Counted from the first letter of the stretch, positions 8,801 to 18,495 are shown. The stretch is DNA of 64,000 nt from DATDEW01 sp046590205 (GCA_046590205.1 JBKJTT010000018.1:1-64000); one strand, 5' to 3'. The notes: generated by a model from the sequence alone, not told the origin. Translations and numbers: made by a program.

Positions 8801-9760
8801 ATGTCAGAAGTAGAAAAAGATTGCAATAACACAACATCTGCAAACGATCCGTTTGTAATAGATGACCTGTTGATCTTTGATTGTGATACCTTACGAGCAC
8901 TCATCAATGACAAAAGTTTTGCTCTCACACCAAAACTTTTTGGCAAGGCACTTCGCGATACCGACACCCGCATCATCGAGCATATCACTTCTGTTCTCAC
9001 TGAAGCAGAACGCACGGTTTTTTTAGAATCCTTAGCAGCATCAATACCTGAACAAGATGTAACCGCCGGTCGCAAACAGATACTTTCCTCACTATTTTGG
9101 GAGTTGACCTATTGGAAAACACCTGAACTCTATGAAGAACTTACCGAAGGTGAGAAGATCCACCCGGGTATATTTGTGAATATCCACCCGTACATAAAAA
9201 ACAAAATTGTTCTCGATGCCGGCGCAGGAAGCGGGCGTGCTTCGATCGAATGTTTACGCCATAACCCGAAGCGAATTTATGCTATCGAACGCTCGAAGGG
9301 GCTACTTCATATTCTTAAAGAAAAAATTGATAGAGAAGGGCTAACGCAATGGATCCTACCGAAGCAAGGTGAGTTCACGGATCTGCCGTTAGAGAGGAAC
9401 AGTGTTGATACAACGATAGCATGTTCGGCGTTCACCTCAAGGCACGAACAAGGTGGAAAACGAGGTTTGAAGGAACTCAAGCGAGTTACACGTCCGGGCG
9501 GAATGATAATAATTATTTGGCCCAACAAGAACGATCTGCAATGGTTTATGGATGAGGGATTTACTTACGAAGCATTACCTCTCGAAGAAGGAATGAGCAT
9601 CCACTTTAGATCACTTCGAAGTGCAATTCGTATCATGGAGCGATTCTACAAAAAAAATATTAATGCCATGAAATATGTGGTCAGATCCGGTAAGCCGGAA
9701 TTACCTTTTTCTGTGCTTGGCGTAAAGCCACCACACGACTATTGCTGGCTTGAGGTCTGA
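8801..9760 (+). CDS. FliG-C-like domain fused to a class I methyltransferase
   Basis: A 319-residue protein with two parts. Residues about 18-106 (FVIDDLLIFDCDTLRALI ... ALTPKLFGKALRDTD ... ILSSLFWEL) follow the pattern of the FliG C-terminal domain: a DD-LLxLDDRxLRxLL-like opening, an LxxALKGA-like helix, and a helix ending in repeated hydrophobics. Residues about 130-260 are a SAM-dependent methyltransferase with motif I VLDAGAGSG (137-145), acidic AIERS, and a post-I region LKRVTRPGGMIIIIW. No flagellar gene is in the window, so the FliG-like part is probably used as a protein-interaction module. The similarity is by eye only. The last 22 bases overlap the convergent glycosyltransferase. 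Confidence 0.65.
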   Translation: MSEVEKDCNNTTSANDPFVIDDLLIFDCDTLRALINDKSFALTPKLFGKALRDTDTRIIEHITSVLTEAERTVFLESLAASIPEQDVTAGRKQILSSLFWELTYWKTPELYEELTEGEKIHPGIFVNIHPYIKNKIVLDAGAGSGRASIECLRHNPKRIYAIERSKGLLHILKEKIDREGLTQWILPKQGEFTDLPLERNSVDTTIACSAFTSRHEQGGKRGLKELKRVTRPGGMIIIIWPNKNDLQWFMDEGFTYEALPLEEGMSIHFRSLRSAIRIMERFYKKNINAMKYVVRSGKPELPFSVLGVKPPHDYCWLEV

Positions 9761-10905
9761 GAGATCACTATTTGTTCAACCCCTTCGGCAAAACTCTCCC
9801 ATGAATATTTCTTCTTTTCTTGTCTGACTCCGTCGCGTAGTTTTGACTCTAAGTCTGCATCAAAGTAATTGCCGATGCAAACAGCAACTGCCTCCGGAGT
9901 CGGCTCCGGTGCAATAAGTCCGCAAACACCATCAATAACCATCTCGGCTAATCCGCCAACATCAGTCGCAATAACGGGAAGATCGAAATTATATGCTATC
10001 TGCACAATACCAGATTGTGTCGCGCTTCGATACGGCAACACGGCTACGTTCGCAGCACTGAAATAGAAAGGGACATCATCATTGGGTATGTAGTCCGTGA
10101 AGAGTTTTAGATTTGCATCAGGTATTGCAAGTTCTTTGATGAGAGCGCGAAAATCATCTTCACCGCTATAGCTTTCACCTGCGACAACTAAAACAATCTT
10201 CGGATATTTTTTGATAAGCTCCGGCATTGCGCGAAGGATAATATCAAGCCCCTTGTATTTGCGAATAAAACCAAAGAACAGTAGAACCTGTGCGTCGATA
10301 GCAATGCCAAGCTTTGCACGAGTATCGCTCATCGGAAGTGTCTTTCCAAATATCTCATAGACAGGATGTTCAAGACGAACATATTTTGCATCGGGCTTAA
10401 CTATCTTGAGGTCACGCTCGACAGCACTTGATTGAACAATGAAATTATCAACTGCTTTGAATGCGTAGTTCGTAAGTGAGCGGTCGCCGGGGCGTTTCTC
10501 ATGAGGAATGACATTATCGGCAATGAAGATGATGTTTGTCTTCTTCCCTTTTTTCCGCATCACCTTCTTTATAGTACGCGCGATCATCCCATACGCGGGC
10601 GCAAAAAACGGAAGCCAAAACTTGAAGATGACAGCGTCCGGCTCGAACTCGGCTGCGAGTTTTCCTGCTTTACTCCATGTAAGCGGATTTATCGAATCAA
10701 TAATTTGCACTGATTCTATAGGAATACCTGCATCGCCCTTCTCGTCCTGCGATTTCCCGGGAAAAAGAATCTTTGGATACTGTCGCGAGAACGTAATGAC
10801 CTTCACCTCATGCCCACGCGCAACAAGTGAGCGGTAAAGAAGCGAAACATAATGCGCGATCCCGCCCCGAAGCGGATACGCCGTGCCGATAATGACGAAT
10901 TTCAT
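9739..10905 (-). CDS. GT4 family glycosyltransferase
   Basis: A 388-residue GT-B enzyme. The N-terminus MKFVIIGTAYPLRGGIAHYV is the acceptor-side Rossmann opening; the C-terminal half shows FFGFIRKYKGLDIIL and the donor-binding motif YRSATQSGIVQIAYNFDLPVIA followed by GGLAEMV, typical of GT4 retaining enzymes. I take the ATG at 10905; an upstream TTG at 10917 adds four residues and is less likely. The gene is tail-to-tail with, and overlaps by 22 bases, the FliG-like methyltransferase gene. Donor and acceptor are not predictable. Confidence 0.83.
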   Translation of the reverse strand: MKFVIIGTAYPLRGGIAHYVSLLYRSLVARGHEVKVITFSRQYPKILFPGKSQDEKGDAGIPIESVQIIDSINPLTWSKAGKLAAEFEPDAVIFKFWLPFFAPAYGMIARTIKKVMRKKGKKTNIIFIADNVIPHEKRPGDRSLTNYAFKAVDNFIVQSSAVERDLKIVKPDAKYVRLEHPVYEIFGKTLPMSDTRAKLGIAIDAQVLLFFGFIRKYKGLDIILRAMPELIKKYPKIVLVVAGESYSGEDDFRALIKELAIPDANLKLFTDYIPNDDVPFYFSAANVAVLPYRSATQSGIVQIAYNFDLPVIATDVGGLAEMVIDGVCGLIAPEPTPEAVAVCIGNYFDADLESKLRDGVRQEKKKYSWESFAEGVEQIVISQTSSQQ

Positions 10906-10995
10906 TGGGGTTAGCAACGTAGTATCAGGTTTAGGGGTTCAGCACCAAATCCACCCCCTCTGAATCCTACCCTTCTTTTTATCGTTTAACGGGTA

Positions 10996-11988
10996 ATGAA
11001 TATTGACACGTACACGAAAGCACATTCTACGATTGCACTCTTCGATGCTTCGGCGTCGTATGGGCGAGTGGAAGCACTCGGACCCGATGCGCTCGACCTC
11101 TTGCACCGCATGAGCACGAACGACCTGTTGCCGCTTATTGGCAAGACAGGTGTTGGCTCGCAGACAGTGCTGACGAATGAGAAAGGGCGCATCATAGATT
11201 ATCTTATCGTGCTTTCACGGGGGAGTTCTGCTCTCCTCATCACAAGCGGTGGGCATGAAGAACAAGTTATTTCATGGCTTAATAAATTTGTTATCATGGA
11301 AGACGCACGCTTCGTTAAGAAGACGGAGGAGATCGCTCATTTTCTCGTCTTCGGTCCGCAAGCACTCTCTGTACTTCAACGGATAACGGAAAAAGACCTT
11401 ATCTCACTTGAAAACTTTCATTCGATTGAATTAGAGCTTGCAGGCGCACAAGTAACGCTCCAGAAAACACAGCGCATCATCGAGAGTGGATTTGCTATAT
11501 TCACAGGCGCGAGTGATAAAGAAAAAGTAAAGAGTTTTCTCCTTGCAGAAATTGAAGCCATCGGCGGAGCAGAGATCGATAGTGATGGGTTTGAAGTGCT
11601 TCGCATTGAAGCTGGCGTACCTATCGCGCCGAACGAACTCAACGAGAAACATAATCCGCTTGAGACTACTCTCGTTCAAGCAATAAGTTGGACAAAGGGC
11701 TGTTATATCGGACAGGAAGTTATCGCTCGACTTGATACATACGATAAAGTGCAGCGTCACTTGATGGGCGTAGTGCTCTCGAACGGTGATGTACTTTCTG
11801 CTAACACACATGTATCTGTTGCTGATGGTACGGAGGTTGGGTCTGTCTCAAGCGCGGCATACTCTCCTTCGCTTGGGAAATCTATAGGATTAGCGTTTAT
11901 CAAAACAGCGTACGCAAATCCCAATGCTTCTGTAAAAATAGGGGATGCAGAGGCAACACTTGTAAAGCTTCCATTTGAAATTGAATAA
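10996..11988 (+). CDS. ygfZ: YgfZ/GcvT-domain folate-binding protein
   Basis: A 330-residue member of the YgfZ family, a tetrahydrofolate-binding relative of the glycine-cleavage T protein that assists iron-sulfur cluster enzymes and tRNA thiomethylation. The family signature K-G-C-Y-x-G-Q-E is present at about residue 231 (TKGCYIGQEVIARLDT), and the N-terminal GcvT fold is visible from ALFDASASYGRVEALGPDAL. It lies one base before nadA, whose product needs a 4Fe-4S cluster, so co-expression makes functional sense. Confidence 0.85.
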   Translation: MNIDTYTKAHSTIALFDASASYGRVEALGPDALDLLHRMSTNDLLPLIGKTGVGSQTVLTNEKGRIIDYLIVLSRGSSALLITSGGHEEQVISWLNKFVIMEDARFVKKTEEIAHFLVFGPQALSVLQRITEKDLISLENFHSIELELAGAQVTLQKTQRIIESGFAIFTGASDKEKVKSFLLAEIEAIGGAEIDSDGFEVLRIEAGVPIAPNELNEKHNPLETTLVQAISWTKGCYIGQEVIARLDTYDKVQRHLMGVVLSNGDVLSANTHVSVADGTEVGSVSSAAYSPSLGKSIGLAFIKTAYANPNASVKIGDAEATLVKLPFEIE

Positions 11989-11989
11989 C

Positions 11990-13144
11990 ATGGATATCAT
12001 CGAATTACCTATTTTATCGAAACCGGAGCTTTCTTCAGCAACTGTTGAAGAATTCCTCACGAGCGAAACAACATCGCAGGAAGTTGTTGCGCGGATTCAT
12101 GCGCTCAAAGCAAAACTTTTTGATAAGGTCGTTGTCTTAGGTCATCACTATCAGCGCGACGACATCATTCAGTTCGCTGATAAGACAGGTGATTCCTTCG
12201 AGCTTGCGCGCTATGCCGCAAATCTATCCGACCGCGAGTTCATTATCTTCTGCGGTGTACACTTCATGGCTGAAACTGCTGATGTACTTTCGGGTGAAAA
12301 TCAAAAAGTTATTCTCCCTGACCTGAAAGCAGGGTGCTCTATGAGCGATATGGCGCGCATAGACCAAGTGCTTGATAGCTGGGATGCGCTTGGTGAAATA
12401 GCGGACACAAAAAAGATCTGCCCCATTACCTACATGAACTCAAGCGCTGCGATAAAAGCATTCTGCGGTGAGAATGGCGGCGCAGTCTCGACAAGCTCGA
12501 ATAACAAATCCGTCTTTGAATGGGGATTTGAGCAAGGTTTTGAAAAGATACTCTTCTTCCCTGACCAACACTTAGGTCGCAACACAGCATTCTTTCAGAT
12601 GGGGATACCCCTCGATGAGATCGTCCTCTTCGACCAGACAAAAGGTGGAACAGGTGGCTTGACAAAAGAGCAAATTGCAAAAGCAAAAATAATTTTATGG
12701 CGCGGGCATTGCTCTGTGCATCAGCACTTTCAGCCATCGCATCCTGATATCATGCGTGCGCTTTACCCCGGCATTAAAGTTATCGTACATCCTGAATGTA
12801 TGTTCGAGGTTGTAGAGAAGGCAGACCTTGTCGGTTCAACTGCATACATTTGCAAAACAGTTGATGCAGCAGAACCCGGCACGTCATGGGCTATCGGCAC
12901 CGAGCATCATCTTGTCAACCGCCTCAAGAAAACAAATCCGGATAAGTTCGTCACAACACTTGCACCATACGCCTGCGAATGCGCAACGATGTATCGCATC
13001 TCACCCGAAGCACTACTCGGTATCCTCGAAGATATTGATAAAGGCATAGTCCGCAATCAGATCACCGTCGGCGAAGATGATACAAAGTGGGCAAGAGTTG
13101 CTTTGCAGAGGATGTTGGATATTACAAAAGCGAAAGAACAATAA
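11990..13144 (+). CDS. nadA: Quinolinate synthase
   Basis: A 384-residue NadA, condensing iminoaspartate and dihydroxyacetone phosphate to quinolinate in NAD synthesis. Signatures: VVLGHHYQRDDIIQFAD, the three cluster cysteines in CPITYMNSSAAIKAFCG, HPECMFEV and PYACECATMY, and GSTAYI. The ATG at 11990 follows the ygfZ stop by one base; a TTG at 11975 inside ygfZ is an inferior start. nadB and nadC are not in the window. Confidence 0.95.
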   Translation: MDIIELPILSKPELSSATVEEFLTSETTSQEVVARIHALKAKLFDKVVVLGHHYQRDDIIQFADKTGDSFELARYAANLSDREFIIFCGVHFMAETADVLSGENQKVILPDLKAGCSMSDMARIDQVLDSWDALGEIADTKKICPITYMNSSAAIKAFCGENGGAVSTSSNNKSVFEWGFEQGFEKILFFPDQHLGRNTAFFQMGIPLDEIVLFDQTKGGTGGLTKEQIAKAKIILWRGHCSVHQHFQPSHPDIMRALYPGIKVIVHPECMFEVVEKADLVGSTAYICKTVDAAEPGTSWAIGTEHHLVNRLKKTNPDKFVTTLAPYACECATMYRISPEALLGILEDIDKGIVRNQITVGEDDTKWARVALQRMLDITKAKEQ

Positions 13145-13159
13145 CTGTCTTACTACTAT

Positions 13160-13183
13160 TATTACCTCTTTATAGTGGTAATA
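13160..13183. terminator. Weak hairpin between convergent nadA and pyk
   Basis: A 7-base stem TATTACC/GGTAATA with a 10-base loop lies in the 48-base gap between the two stop codons. It could end transcription from both sides, but the stem is AT-rich and only CCTTT follows. Confidence 0.35.
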
Positions 13184-13192
13184 CCTTTCTCA

Positions 13193-14638
13193 TTACCCTA
13201 TCCAATGCACCTTTACGATGTTAGTGCTTGAGACTTGGAAGATGGGGTGACCGGCTGTTAAGACGCAGAAGCCGTAGGCTGGCATTAAGCCCTTTACTAA
13301 GATGTCGGCTATCATTACTTCGAGCGTTTCGTCGAAGTTTTTTATTGTTTCGAGTTTTTGCGGTATCACGCCGCGATAGAATGCCATCCTGCGTAACGAC
13401 GCATCATCGGTTGACATACCAATAACTGTCTGCGAGAAGCGGTACTTTGCTACGTAACGTGCGCTTTTACCTGATAGCGTTGCACAAATAATAGTATGTG
13501 CTTTTACTTCTTCAGCGAGCAAACATGCTGCACGTGCAACGGAATCGGTTGCATTGTCTTCAATATCTATCGGCGGATCGAAATCAAATTCTTCTTGAAT
13601 ATATCCGCTCTTCTCTGCCTGCACCGCGATCTCACGCATCGTCTTGACCGCTTCTACAGGAAACTTACCCATGCTCGTCTCGCCAGAGAGCATGATGCAA
13701 TCCGAGCCGTCGAAGACAGCATTCGCTACATCGCTCGCTTCAGCGCGCGTCGGGCGCGGATGAGTTATCATTGACTCAAGCATTTGCGTTGCAGTGATAA
13801 CGGGTATACCACGTTTATTCGATAGATCAATGATCCGCTTTTGTACAGGTGGTACTTGCTCAAGCGGCATCTCAACTCCGAGATCACCACGAGCGACCAT
13901 TATCATATCAACGACATCAAGTATCGTCTCGATGTGCTCAACCGCCTCGGGCTTTTCTATCTTTGCGATGATTGGAATATCATCATTGCCAAATTCAACC
14001 TTCAAGAAATGTTTGAGCTGCAAAATATCCCCTGCACGACGAACGAATGAGAGCGCAAGCGCATCGACCTTTATTACATCCATTGCAAACTTCACAAGCT
14101 CTTTGTCGTGCTCGGTCAGTGCAGGAATGCGAAGCTTTGTGCGTGGGAAGTTTATACCCTTATGACTTTTTAAAATGCCGCCGTTCTTGACTCTGGTACG
14201 AATCTCCGTTCGTGAGATGATCTCATCTACATAGAGTATGATAGAGCCATCATCAAGAAGGATGGGGTCATCAACACTAACGTCTTCTCCGAGAAATGGG
14301 TAGCTCGTAGCGATCAGCTCTGCTGTCGTCTTTCCTTCGGGGTCGTAGGTCAGGACTGGCTTCATGTCAATGGTAATCTCTACCCCAGCAGGGTCTTCAG
14401 TTTCTCCGGTTCTCATCTTCGGACCAGGCAGGTCGCCCATGATTGCAATGTGCTCACCAAGACGTGCGCTGACAGCACGTATATTCTTGGCTAAGTTAAT
14501 GTGCTCTTCCTGGCTTCCGTGGGAGAAGTTGAGACGGGCGATGTTCATCCCCGCAAGTATAAGCGATTCAATGATTTCCTCGGTTGCCGTTGCCGGTCCG
14601 AGCGTTGCGATGATCTTTGTTTTTGGTCTTTCGTGCAT
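13193..14638 (-). CDS. pyk: Pyruvate kinase
   Basis: A 481-residue glycolytic pyruvate kinase, converting phosphoenolpyruvate and ADP to pyruvate and ATP. Clear marks are TKIIATLGPAT at the N-terminus, MNIARLNFSHGS, GDLPGPKMRTG, the active-site strand IPIIAKIEKPEA, MVARGDLGVEMPLEQVP, and ATQMLESMITHPRPTRAEASDVANAVFDGSDCIMLSGETS. The C-terminal allosteric domain is full length. The ATG at 14638 follows closely on a -7-like element at 14646-14653. Confidence 0.96.
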   Translation of the reverse strand: MHERPKTKIIATLGPATATEEIIESLILAGMNIARLNFSHGSQEEHINLAKNIRAVSARLGEHIAIMGDLPGPKMRTGETEDPAGVEITIDMKPVLTYDPEGKTTAELIATSYPFLGEDVSVDDPILLDDGSIILYVDEIISRTEIRTRVKNGGILKSHKGINFPRTKLRIPALTEHDKELVKFAMDVIKVDALALSFVRRAGDILQLKHFLKVEFGNDDIPIIAKIEKPEAVEHIETILDVVDMIMVARGDLGVEMPLEQVPPVQKRIIDLSNKRGIPVITATQMLESMITHPRPTRAEASDVANAVFDGSDCIMLSGETSMGKFPVEAVKTMREIAVQAEKSGYIQEEFDFDPPIDIEDNATDSVARAACLLAEEVKAHTIICATLSGKSARYVAKYRFSQTVIGMSTDDASLRRMAFYRGVIPQKLETIKNFDETLEVMIADILVKGLMPAYGFCVLTAGHPIFQVSSTNIVKVHWIG

Positions 14639-14645
14639 ATATGTG

Positions 14646-14653
14646 CAAAAATA
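14646..14653 (-). promoter_or_regulatory. Putative -7 element of pyk
   Basis: On the minus strand the octamer TATTTTTG matches TAnnTTTG. It ends 8 bases before the pyk start codon, which would give an almost leaderless mRNA. No TTG is found at the usual distance upstream. Confidence 0.35.
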
Positions 14654-14763
14654 CGGCAGAGAATACTCCCGTAATGATATTGTAACCGATTGTTATTGGA
14701 GAAATGAGGAAGAAACGAGGTTTTTTACTACGGAGAATTTTTCGTATTTGTTAACGAATCATT

Positions 14764-15876
14764 ATGCCAAGAGATACAAGACCTCATCAGATCACTACAA
14801 AAAGGAAGATCCTATTTATCTGTGGATCATTGAACCAGACTACGCAAATGCACTCGATTGCGAAAGCACTTCCGGAATACGAGCACTACTTCACGCCTCT
14901 CTACACTGACGGTATCATGGAGGTTCTCCGAAAAAAAGGAATGATAGATTTTACAGTCGCCGGAGGAAAGATGTTCAAGAGCACGATGGACTATCTCCAG
15001 AATAATGGTCTTGCAGTAGATTATCGCGCCGAGCAGCATTCTTACGATCTTGTGGTTCGCTCAACTGACATTATCATCCCGAAGAATACAAAGTACGTAA
15101 AAAGTATCTTGGTCCAAGAGGGTATGACTGATCCTCGCAACATCAGATACTACCTCATCAAATATCTTCGTGCATTGCCGCGGTGGATGACAAGCACAGC
15201 AACTGCCGGCATGAGCAATAATTTTGAAAAGTTCTGTGTCGCAAGCGAGGGGTACAAAGACCATTTCCTCGAGAATCAAGTAAAGCCCGAAAAGCTTGTT
15301 GTAACAGGCATCCCGAACTTCGACGATTGTCAGTGTTACTACAACAATAACTTCCCACACAAGGGGTATGTACTCGTCTGCACATCAGATATGCGCGAAA
15401 CAAAACGCATCGAGAACCGAAAGAAATTTATCCTTGATTCCGTTGAAAAAGCAGCGGGTAAACAACTCATTTTTAAGCTTCACCCGAATGAGAACGTTGA
15501 GCGCGCTACCAAAGAAATAAATCAATATGCGCCCGGTGCCCTTGTCTATAGCGAAGGGAATGCAGGTGAGATGATAGCAAATTGTGATATACTTATCACC
15601 CGCTACTCATCTGTCGTCCTTGTTGCAGCAGCACTGGGCAAGACCATCTATAGTGATCTTGATCCTGATACGCTCAAGCGTCTGACACCGCTCCAAAACG
15701 GGAATTCGGCATATCTTATTGCCAACGTCTGCCGTGAAATGCTTGAAGGTCAACAAATTTTCTCACCACATACACGTGGTATCAAACGTCGCAAGCCCGC
15801 CAAGTACTTTGCCCAACTTGCGGAAGCTATCCGTGCAAAGAAAGCTCTCAAAACACGAAAGAAAGTACTTGCATGA
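14764..15876 (+). CDS. GT-B fold glycosyl/glycerophosphotransferase-like protein
   Basis: A 370-residue protein that opens the surface-sugar cluster. The C-terminal half has KLHPNENVERATKEI, a nucleotide-contacting region seen in CDP-glycerol glycerophosphotransferase-like and UDP-GlcNAc 2-epimerase-like GT-B proteins, then YSEGNAGEMIANCDILITRYSSVVLVAAALGK. The N-terminal half begins KILFICGSLNQTTQMHSIAKAL. It may transfer the sugar made by the following genes, or act as an epimerase-like enzyme. The last four bases overlap the spsF-like gene, so it belongs to the same operon. Confidence 0.65.
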   Translation: MPRDTRPHQITTKRKILFICGSLNQTTQMHSIAKALPEYEHYFTPLYTDGIMEVLRKKGMIDFTVAGGKMFKSTMDYLQNNGLAVDYRAEQHSYDLVVRSTDIIIPKNTKYVKSILVQEGMTDPRNIRYYLIKYLRALPRWMTSTATAGMSNNFEKFCVASEGYKDHFLENQVKPEKLVVTGIPNFDDCQCYYNNNFPHKGYVLVCTSDMRETKRIENRKKFILDSVEKAAGKQLIFKLHPNENVERATKEINQYAPGALVYSEGNAGEMIANCDILITRYSSVVLVAAALGKTIYSDLDPDTLKRLTPLQNGNSAYLIANVCREMLEGQQIFSPHTRGIKRRKPAKYFAQLAEAIRAKKALKTRKKVLA

Positions 15877-16670
15877 GAACCGTCATCATTGTTCAGGCAC
15901 GAACAGGTTCTTCCCGTTTACCGGGCAAGGTACTCTTGCCGTTAGCCGGTAAGACGCTGCTTGAACGAATGATGGAGCGAATCTTAGCTTCCCATGAAGC
16001 GGACGGTGCTGTGATCGCAACTACTATTGAACCCGAAGACGACCCTATCGTTGATCTATGCCTTGATAACCGCTTTCATATCTTTCGCGGTCATCCAACT
16101 GATCTACTCAACCGTCACTACAAGACTGCAAAAGAATATGGTGCTGACATTGTAGTAAAGATACCTTCAGATTGTCCACTCATTGACCCTGCCGTTATTG
16201 ATAAGGTCATTCGTTTTTATAAGGACAATACATACGATTATGTAAGTAATCTACATCCTGCTACCTATCCTGATGGAAACGATGTAGAAGTAATGTCGAT
16301 GAAGGCCCTACGCGAGATGTGGCTCAATGCTGCAAAGGATTATGAACGTGAGCATACAACACCATACCTATGGGAGAATCGTGATAGATACAGCATTGGT
16401 AATGTGGAGTGGGAAACGGGTAAAAACTATTCGATGAGCCACCGATTTACGATAGATTATCGTGTGGATTACGAATTCATTCGCTCGGTCTATGATGAAC
16501 TTTACTCTCCAAAAAATCCAATTTTTTCGCTCTATGATATTCTTGCTCTCTTAGAGCAAAGACCGGAGCTTATGAACATCAATAAACATTATGCCGGTGT
16601 GAACTGGTACCGTAACCACCTCGGTGAACTACGCACTGTTACCCCAGAGGATACATGTCAACTTGTCTAA
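15873..16670 (+). CDS. SpsF/CMP-sugar cytidylyltransferase family protein
   Basis: A 265-residue nucleotidyltransferase of the CMP-NeuAc/CMP-Kdo synthetase superfamily, closest to SpsF. The N-terminus IIVQARTGSSRLPGKVLLPLAG is the CTP-binding signature; VVKIPSDCPLIDPAVID holds the metal-binding aspartate; YDYVSNLHPATYPDGNDVEVM and YEREHTTPYLWEN are SpsF-typical. It would activate the acid sugar made by the NeuB-like enzyme at 21309. It overlaps the upstream gene by four bases and is followed after one base by the transketolase subunit. Confidence 0.85.
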   Translation: MRTVIIVQARTGSSRLPGKVLLPLAGKTLLERMMERILASHEADGAVIATTIEPEDDPIVDLCLDNRFHIFRGHPTDLLNRHYKTAKEYGADIVVKIPSDCPLIDPAVIDKVIRFYKDNTYDYVSNLHPATYPDGNDVEVMSMKALREMWLNAAKDYEREHTTPYLWENRDRYSIGNVEWETGKNYSMSHRFTIDYRVDYEFIRSVYDELYSPKNPIFSLYDILALLEQRPELMNINKHYAGVNWYRNHLGELRTVTPEDTCQLV

Positions 16671-16671
16671 G

Positions 16672-17529
16672 ATGCAACAACTTTCTACAGCTGAACTTCA
16701 AGCACTTTCTCTTCGCGTCCGTGAGCATATTATCAATATGTCAACCGATGGCGGATGTTTTATAGGCGCATCCCTTTCGTGTGCTGATCTGCTTGTCTAT
16801 CTTTATACAAGTGTTCTTAATATCTCGCCCGAAACGATACACGACATTGACAGAGACTACCTTCTGCTCTCGAAAGGGCATGATGTACCTGCGCTCTACG
16901 GTGTGCTTGCAGAACTTGGATTTATTGAGCGTTCACGTCTTGCAAATCACTTAAAAACAAGTGATAATATCTACTGGCATCCCAATCGCGCCGTCGCAGG
17001 TGTGGAGTTTCATTCGGGATCGCTCGGACATTTACTTTCTGTTGGAGTAGGCATTGCCATCGATATTAAGATGCGCGGCGGAAGCAATAAAGTGTTTGTC
17101 ATTTTAGGTGACGGTGAACTCAATGAAGGTTCTATCTGGGAAGCAATGCTTACAGCGCAAGCAAAAAAGCTTGATAATCTTATCGTGATCATTGACCGCA
17201 ATCACTTTCAGGCAAACATCCGCACCGAAGAGTTGATACCACTTGAACCGCTGGAAGATAAATTCAAAGCATTCGGAGCGAGCACAAAAAGAATTGACGG
17301 ACACAACTTCAATCAAATGCGTGATGCGTTCACATCACTCCCTTACACTTCTACCGGACCATCAGTGGTGATAGCTGATACCGTACGCGGAAAAGGATTA
17401 CCAAGCATTGAAGAACGAGCAGACCGGTGGTTCGTAAACTTCTCACATAACGAAGTAGAAATGCTTCATAAAGAATTGCATGGCGAGGCAATGAGCGAAC
17501 TTACTTCAGAAACATTAATGGTACGCTAA
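16672..17529 (+). CDS. Transketolase-like protein, N-terminal (thiamine diphosphate-binding) subunit
   Basis: A 285-residue protein equal to the N-terminal third of transketolase. It has SKGHDVPALYGVLAELGF, the HSGSLGHLLSVGVGIA loop, and the thiamine diphosphate motif GDGELNEGSIWEAMLTAQAKKLDNLIVIIDRN. The ATG at 16672 is chosen because it follows the spsF-like stop directly; an upstream GTG lies inside that gene. It pairs with the next gene to make an active two-subunit enzyme. Placement in a sugar-acid cluster suggests a dedicated two-carbon transfer instead of pentose-phosphate housekeeping. Confidence 0.85.
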   Translation: MQQLSTAELQALSLRVREHIINMSTDGGCFIGASLSCADLLVYLYTSVLNISPETIHDIDRDYLLLSKGHDVPALYGVLAELGFIERSRLANHLKTSDNIYWHPNRAVAGVEFHSGSLGHLLSVGVGIAIDIKMRGGSNKVFVILGDGELNEGSIWEAMLTAQAKKLDNLIVIIDRNHFQANIRTEELIPLEPLEDKFKAFGASTKRIDGHNFNQMRDAFTSLPYTSTGPSVVIADTVRGKGLPSIEERADRWFVNFSHNEVEMLHKELHGEAMSELTSETLMVR

Positions 17530-17532
17530 GGC

Positions 17533-18495
17533 ATGACCTACGAAGAAAAACTTTTAGAACTTGCAACTGACGATGAACGCATCGTCGTAATGACAGCGGA
17601 GAACCGCGCAGCAATTCGCAATCTACCGCAGAAACTCGGCAACCGTTTCATTGATGTTGGTGTTGCCGAAATGACAATGACCGGCGCAGCCGCAGGGCTT
17701 GCGCTTCGCGGCAGACGACCAATCATTCATGCGCTCGCAACATTCCTTACACTTCGCGCTTATGAATTTATTCGCGATGATGTTGGGATTCCACAGTTAC
17801 CTGTCGTCATCGTCGGCGGTGTGCCCGGCTTTCTTTCTGAAGCAAACGGCGCAACTCATCAGGCGATAGAAGACATTGCTCTTATGCGCGGCATACCGGG
17901 TATGGGAGTATTCTGCCCTGCAGATAATGACGAACTTGTGGCTGGACTTCCGCATATCTTTGCATCAGGCAAACCATTTTATATACGCTACAATGCTTCT
18001 TCGTCAGTTCGCCAACGAACAATTAATTTTGAACTTGGCAAAGGGGAAACATATCACTCTCAATTGGTAGATTCTGCAACTGTTGACGTAACGATCCTAA
18101 CATACGGTTTCTTATTGCGCGAAGCACTTCGTGCGCAGGATATTCTTGAGGAACAAGGTGTAAGTGTTGCCGTCTTAAACCTTCGGACGCTTTCACCGAT
18201 CGATGAGGAAGCCATTATTCATGCCTCACGGAATTCCTCGCTTCTTATCTCACTCGAAGATCATTTCAAGATCGGCGGATTGTACTCGATCCTTGGTGAG
18301 ATAGCGCTCAAGAACAGAATACTAATGAACGTCCTACCTTTTGCACTTGATGGGCGGTGGTTCAAACCTGCGCTGCTCAACGATGTGCTTGAGTATGAAG
18401 GATTCACTGCCAAACAAATATCCGAGCGTATCCGCCACGAGTTATACGTACTTGAGAACGAAAAATTTTCCAACGAACCTGTATCAATCTATTAA
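17533..18495 (+). CDS. Transketolase-like protein, C-terminal (pyrimidine-binding) subunit
   Basis: A 320-residue partner of the preceding gene, covering the pyrimidine and C-terminal domains of transketolase or DXS-like enzymes. RFIDVGVAEMTMTGAAAGLALRG contains the catalytic glutamate of the thiamine activation relay; HALATFLTLRAYEFIRDDVG and GGVPGFLSEANGATHQAIEDIALMRGIPGM are family-typical. The C-terminal domain starts with VTILTYGFLLREAL. The two genes are three bases apart. Split transketolases are common in cell-surface sugar clusters, and this pair is probably specialised. Confidence 0.85.
   Translation: MTYEEKLLELATDDERIVVMTAENRAAIRNLPQKLGNRFIDVGVAEMTMTGAAAGLALRGRRPIIHALATFLTLRAYEFIRDDVGIPQLPVVIVGGVPGFLSEANGATHQAIEDIALMRGIPGMGVFCPADNDELVAGLPHIFASGKPFYIRYNASSSVRQRTINFELGKGETYHSQLVDSATVDVTILTYGFLLREALRAQDILEEQGVSVAVLNLRTLSPIDEEAIIHASRNSSLLISLEDHFKIGGLYSILGEIALKNRILMNVLPFALDGRWFKPALLNDVLEYEGFTAKQISERIRHELYVLENEKFSNEPVSIY

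Noticed and set aside
13794..14165. Long open frame antisense to pyk, and similar frames antisense to bshA, nadA and other genes
   Set aside because: They mirror the codon pattern of well-identified genes on the other strand and show no domain or start context.
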